DNA from: Perca fluviatilis
Taxonomy: Eukaryota; Chordata; Actinopteri; Perciformes; Percidae
Length of the DNA stretch: 64,000 bases
Assembly: GCF_010015445.1 (NCBI RefSeq)
Contig: NC_053133.1
Location: forward strand, 19,259,922 to 19,323,921
Direction of reading: 5' to 3'
Part shown: positions 54,217-64,000 of the stretch, one piece after another
Numbering within the stretch: position 1 is the first letter of the stretch
Layout of the letters: each line of letters starts with the position of its first letter
Made by a program: the position numbers and the translations under genes
The notes under the pieces: generated by a model
What the model was told of the DNA's origin: nothing
Databases searched by the model: none
Seen by the model: the letters and a program-made list of their open reading frames with translations, nothing else

Positions 54217-54480
54217 TTGAAGGAATAGTTTGACGTTTTGGGATATTTGCTTTCTTGCTGAGCGTTAGACGAGACACTGGTTAGCTCAGCACAAAGACTG
54301 CAAAACGGGGAAAGAGCTAGCCTGGCTCTGTCTGAAGGAATGTTTCCAGTCTTTGTGCTGTGCTAAGCTAACCGGGTGCTTGCTGTAGCTTCATATTTAG
54401 ACTTTAGAGTCAAATCGATCTAACTCACGGCAAGAAAGCAAAAAAGCGCATTTCCCAAAATGTCAAACTATTCCTTTTAA
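54217..54480. mobile_element. Palindromic MITE in the otulin 3' UTR
   Basis: The left end GAAGGAATAGTTTGACGTTT is the inverted copy of the right end AAATGTCAAACTATTCCTTT. Inner arms (GGTTAGCTCAGCACAAAGAC; GTCTTTGTGCTGTGCTAAGC) are also inverted, so the whole 264 bp can fold back. TTAA is at the right border, and the left is mutated to TTGA. It belongs to a widespread teleost family. Confidence 0.75.
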
Positions 54481-55654
54481 AAAAGAATATGCTGATTTGA
54501 GACCCTGTACAAGATGTGGTTTACACCCTTTTGTACACACTGTACTGTATACAGAATTTTCTATTTGAGTACATGTACATATATGTGCATCTGATATTGC
54601 GGGGTCATCTCAGTTAAGTCCAAATTAGTTTGCAGGGTGTCATTTTGACTTTAAGGCAGGGAGGAAAAATGCCCAGATTTTCTCAGCAACCTCCTTTTGT
54701 TTGACATTTTTCTCTTTAAAATCCTGATCAAAACACAGTGGAGCTGCCAACATAAAGGTTGGTGTTTACACTGGAATTTGGGCACTTTAATTTGTGTATT
54801 AATTTATTCGGTTTCATTTAGTGTGTGTGTGTAAGTGTGTGTCTAAGTGTGTAAAAGATGTTGCCTTTAACCAAGCTGTTCGGAGTGGAAAAACATGCCA
54901 ATGTTGCTGCAAATACTGGCAACAGTCCCAACCACCAGCCACTGGATTCAGTAGTAAATGCTCGCTTGGTCCTCCATGTTGCCTTAGAAATAATGCACAA
55001 TAAGAATGAATGTTGGTTATTATAAGAGGCAACTTTCTTGCCCTATTTCCAGAGCAGTTTAAGGGGATAGATTAACAGTAAAACATGTATTTATGCCATT
55101 TGCAGGAATGTTCTTTCTCAGTCAGATTTTTGAATGGCATTTAGATAAAATTAAAGTACAATTTTTCTAAAAGTCTTTTCTTTTGTTGGAGCTTTTCCAA
55201 ATTTTATGAGAACTGATATTTCAGAAGATACAGAAAATGACACATTACGTCTGTTTGGGGTCTCGTAGACTCCATCTGTAAAACATGGTTGAATACAATG
55301 GATTTTCCTATGATGTGTGATTGGTGTGGACTGTACTTTTTTTTAAGCAGCACTACCCCTCCAAAATCTGGAGTATTTTAGTAAGAGGTCTGTCAACATA
55401 AGTAACGTCACTGTGTAGGATAACATAATGTACATTAGTTGGGTGACAAAAAAAATTTGTTCATGCATAGCTCATATACCATTTCCTTATTTGGTCATCT
55501 CTGTATTTTGTCACCATCAAATGTGCAAAACTATTTTTTGTGTCAAAGAGACAATATTTCAAGGGGGAAAAATGGTTGATTTTGCAATTACTATTATTTT
55601 ACACATACAGCAGTGGGGTCTGAGGGACCTGACCTGAGCCAATGTCAACAAAAG

Positions 55655-56445
55655 ACGAGGGTTAGTAATAAAGCAATTTATTTGCCAAATAAGAATGCCT
55701 ATACAGTATATACAATACGTACGACAGTCTGAATACTACCAGGAAAATGCTTGGCAAAACAAAAGTAGATGGACTCCCAGACTGCATGAAAAGTGAACAA
55801 TCATAATTGTATTCTGTAACACAAGCAATGATATAACGAGGGATTCCTGACCCCTCTGGGCTATTAAATATACACGTTGCATTACCTATATAAAACAATC
55901 TGTACACCGTTGTATGTAAAATACGATTGCACAACCCAACAAGTCCCACAACATTTCTATATTTGAATTCAAGCAAGGCCTTTGCCGCCTTATCTTGATA
56001 AAATAACATAAAATAATGAACTCTGTATTTTGGCAACTCCACTACCACTCGACAGACGTTTGATTCTTGCTGCTGAGGAGAAAAAGTTGTCCTGTGTCGT
56101 TTTCCCTTGTTTACCAGTAAACCCATGAAAGTGGTCATTACACCGGCTGATGCGATGGTGCAACTATAAAAACTAAGAAAAAGGTCGGAAGACAAAACGG
56201 TATTTACACAGATGAATGAACACTTGGAGGTGCATGGCTTTCTTTACAGTGTGCGTTTTAATGGGGTGTAGGTCGACGTGAAGAAGACCTCGTCACTCTT
56301 ATTCGAAGTTTAGTCTGATGGGAGAACCTCTGAAACCAAACCATACTCGGGTCCTCTCTCCTCTCCAGCACTGTAACACTCGGCAGTATCTTCTTCAGCA
56401 AAGTTCCACATAGAGGTCGGCTTTACCATCGCCTGCAGTCAAAGT
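55655..56445 (-). other. ankh: ankh 3' UTR
   Basis: It is the sequence between the ankh stop (complement of 56446-56448) and the minus-strand AATAAA at 55677-55682, about 770 nt. The 177-codon minus-strand open frame inside it (55662-56195) has no recognisable domain and is probably chance. Confidence 0.55.
55667..55682. terminator. Back-to-back poly(A) signals of otulin (+) and ankh (-)
   Basis: The 16-base string AATAAAGCAATTTATT carries AATAAA on the plus strand (55667-55672) and AATAAA on the minus strand (55677-55682), four bases apart. It lies between the two convergent genes and could serve both. Confidence 0.55.
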
Positions 56446-63346
<6,901 letters not shown>

Positions 63347-63550
63347 TTAACCCTCGTGTTGTCTTCCCGTCAACCTTTTTTTTTCGACGCCTTTTTTTTT
63401 TTCTACAGTTTTTTTTTTTTTTGGGCTTTTTCCCAACGTTTTAAATTTCTTCTACACACTTTCAGCGCTTATTTCTATGTCCCATATTTTCTGATATAAA
63501 AAAAAAATTTAAAACGGGTCAATGTGACCCGAAGACAACACAAGGGTTAA
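63347..63550. mobile_element. TTAA-flanked MITE
   Basis: The left end TTAACCCTCGTGTTGTCTTC and the right end GAAGACAACACAAGGGTTAA are inverted copies with one mismatch. TTAA is at both borders. The interior is T-rich with no coding capacity. It is a short, widespread fish family. Confidence 0.85.
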
Positions 63551-63725
63551 GATTATTTTTTGGGCTTTTCCGCCTTTAATGGACAGGACAGCTAGGTGAG
63601 AAAGGGGAGAGAGAGGGGGAAGACCTGCAGGAAATCATCACAGGTTGGACTCGAACCCTGGACCTCTGCACTGAGGCATGAATCAATGTAAATGTGCACC
63701 TGCTCTACCAACTGAGCCAACCCGG
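63551..63725 (-). repeat. tRNA-derived SINE
   Basis: On the minus strand it begins TTGGCTCAGTTGGTAGAGCA (A box). GGTTCGAGTCC (B box) follows about 50 bases on. Then comes a CCCCCTCTCTCTCCCCTTTC body, CTGTCCTGTCCATTAAAGGC, and an A-rich end next to the TTAA MITE. Both RNA polymerase III promoter boxes are well preserved. It is a SINE and not a tRNA gene, because there is no cloverleaf beyond the head and a long unrelated body follows. Confidence 0.8.
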
Positions 63726-64000
63726 CCACACATATACAAGTCTTCGATAATGTTTAAAAGTAGCTGTGTTTCTCCTTCTTATCGGGGTTATGTCTCCAGC
63801 CTTGCAAACGGTTTGCTGTTTGGTTTCTGCAATCTGCACTTTAGTTTGTGTGATTTGTTTCTGACTTTCATATGAATGTTTACACAAGGCTTGGTCAGTG
63901 CTCAATATACTACTGTGACTGAAGTAGTTAAATAAAAGATGTCATTCATATGAATTCATGCATCACCTAATTTCATCCTCACTTGAAAGAACAGTTTGTT

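Larger units (their letters stand above)
54140..55690 (+). other. otulin: otulin 3' UTR
   Basis: About 1.5 kb without coding potential. An ATTAAA at 55150-55155 and AATAAA at 55667-55672 are possible poly(A) signals. It contains a MITE hairpin at 54217-54480. Confidence 0.55.

Noticed and set aside
55662..56195. 177-codon minus-strand open frame
   Set aside because: It lies wholly in the ankh 3' UTR, starts downstream of the real stop, and its translation has no recognisable domain or splice partners.

Overview
This is vertebrate nuclear DNA, almost certainly from a ray-finned (teleost, probably percomorph) fish. The genes are split into short exons with GT-AG introns. The proteins are recognisable orthologues of human POU6F2, YAE1, OTULIN and ANKH. 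The spacer DNA is rich in long GT, AT, CT and GATA microsatellites and in fish-type DNA transposons, MITEs and tRNA-derived SINEs. No bacterial-style operons, CRISPR arrays or viral genes were seen.

Layout. Positions 1-11795 show no coding exon and are read as an upstream intron of pou6f2. Positions 11796-27719 (+) hold the last exons of pou6f2, a POU-homeodomain transcription factor; its N-terminal exons lie left of the window. The terminal exon has two 3' splice sites that include or skip 36 codons inside the recognition helix of the POU-specific domain. Positions 27720 to about 30000 are probable 3' UTR and flank. Positions 30000-40646 are intergenic, with a degenerate tandem repeat, a small foldback element and a 290-bp GATA array. 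Positions 40647-42950 (+) are the complete three-exon yae1 gene. Positions 45713-54139 (+) are a complete ten-exon OTULIN-type deubiquitinase gene encoding a predicted 721 residues. Its catalytic Cys/His/Asn and HOIP-binding motif are intact, and a long acidic N-terminal extension begins MGNCCC. Positions 56446-62291 (-) are the last four exons of ankh, convergent with otulin; the two genes appear to share a back-to-back poly(A) signal at 55667-55682. The last ankh intron (56584-61637) contains a Harbinger transposon invaded by a hAT element, itself invaded by a Tc1 element, and elsewhere by a TTAA-flanked MITE that carries a 935-bp palindrome. The 3' part of the window holds a TTAA MITE and a tRNA-derived SINE.

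The genes do not form a pathway: neuronal transcription (pou6f2), Fe-S protein maturation (yae1), linear-ubiquitin signalling (otulin) and phosphate/pyrophosphate homeostasis (ankh). In human, POU6F2-YAE1 lie on chromosome 7 and OTULIN-ANKH on chromosome 5, so the interval of about 43.2-45.7 kb marks a difference in gene order between fish and human. All exon boundaries were derived by hand from splice motifs, reading-frame continuity and remembered family sequences. No database search was run.
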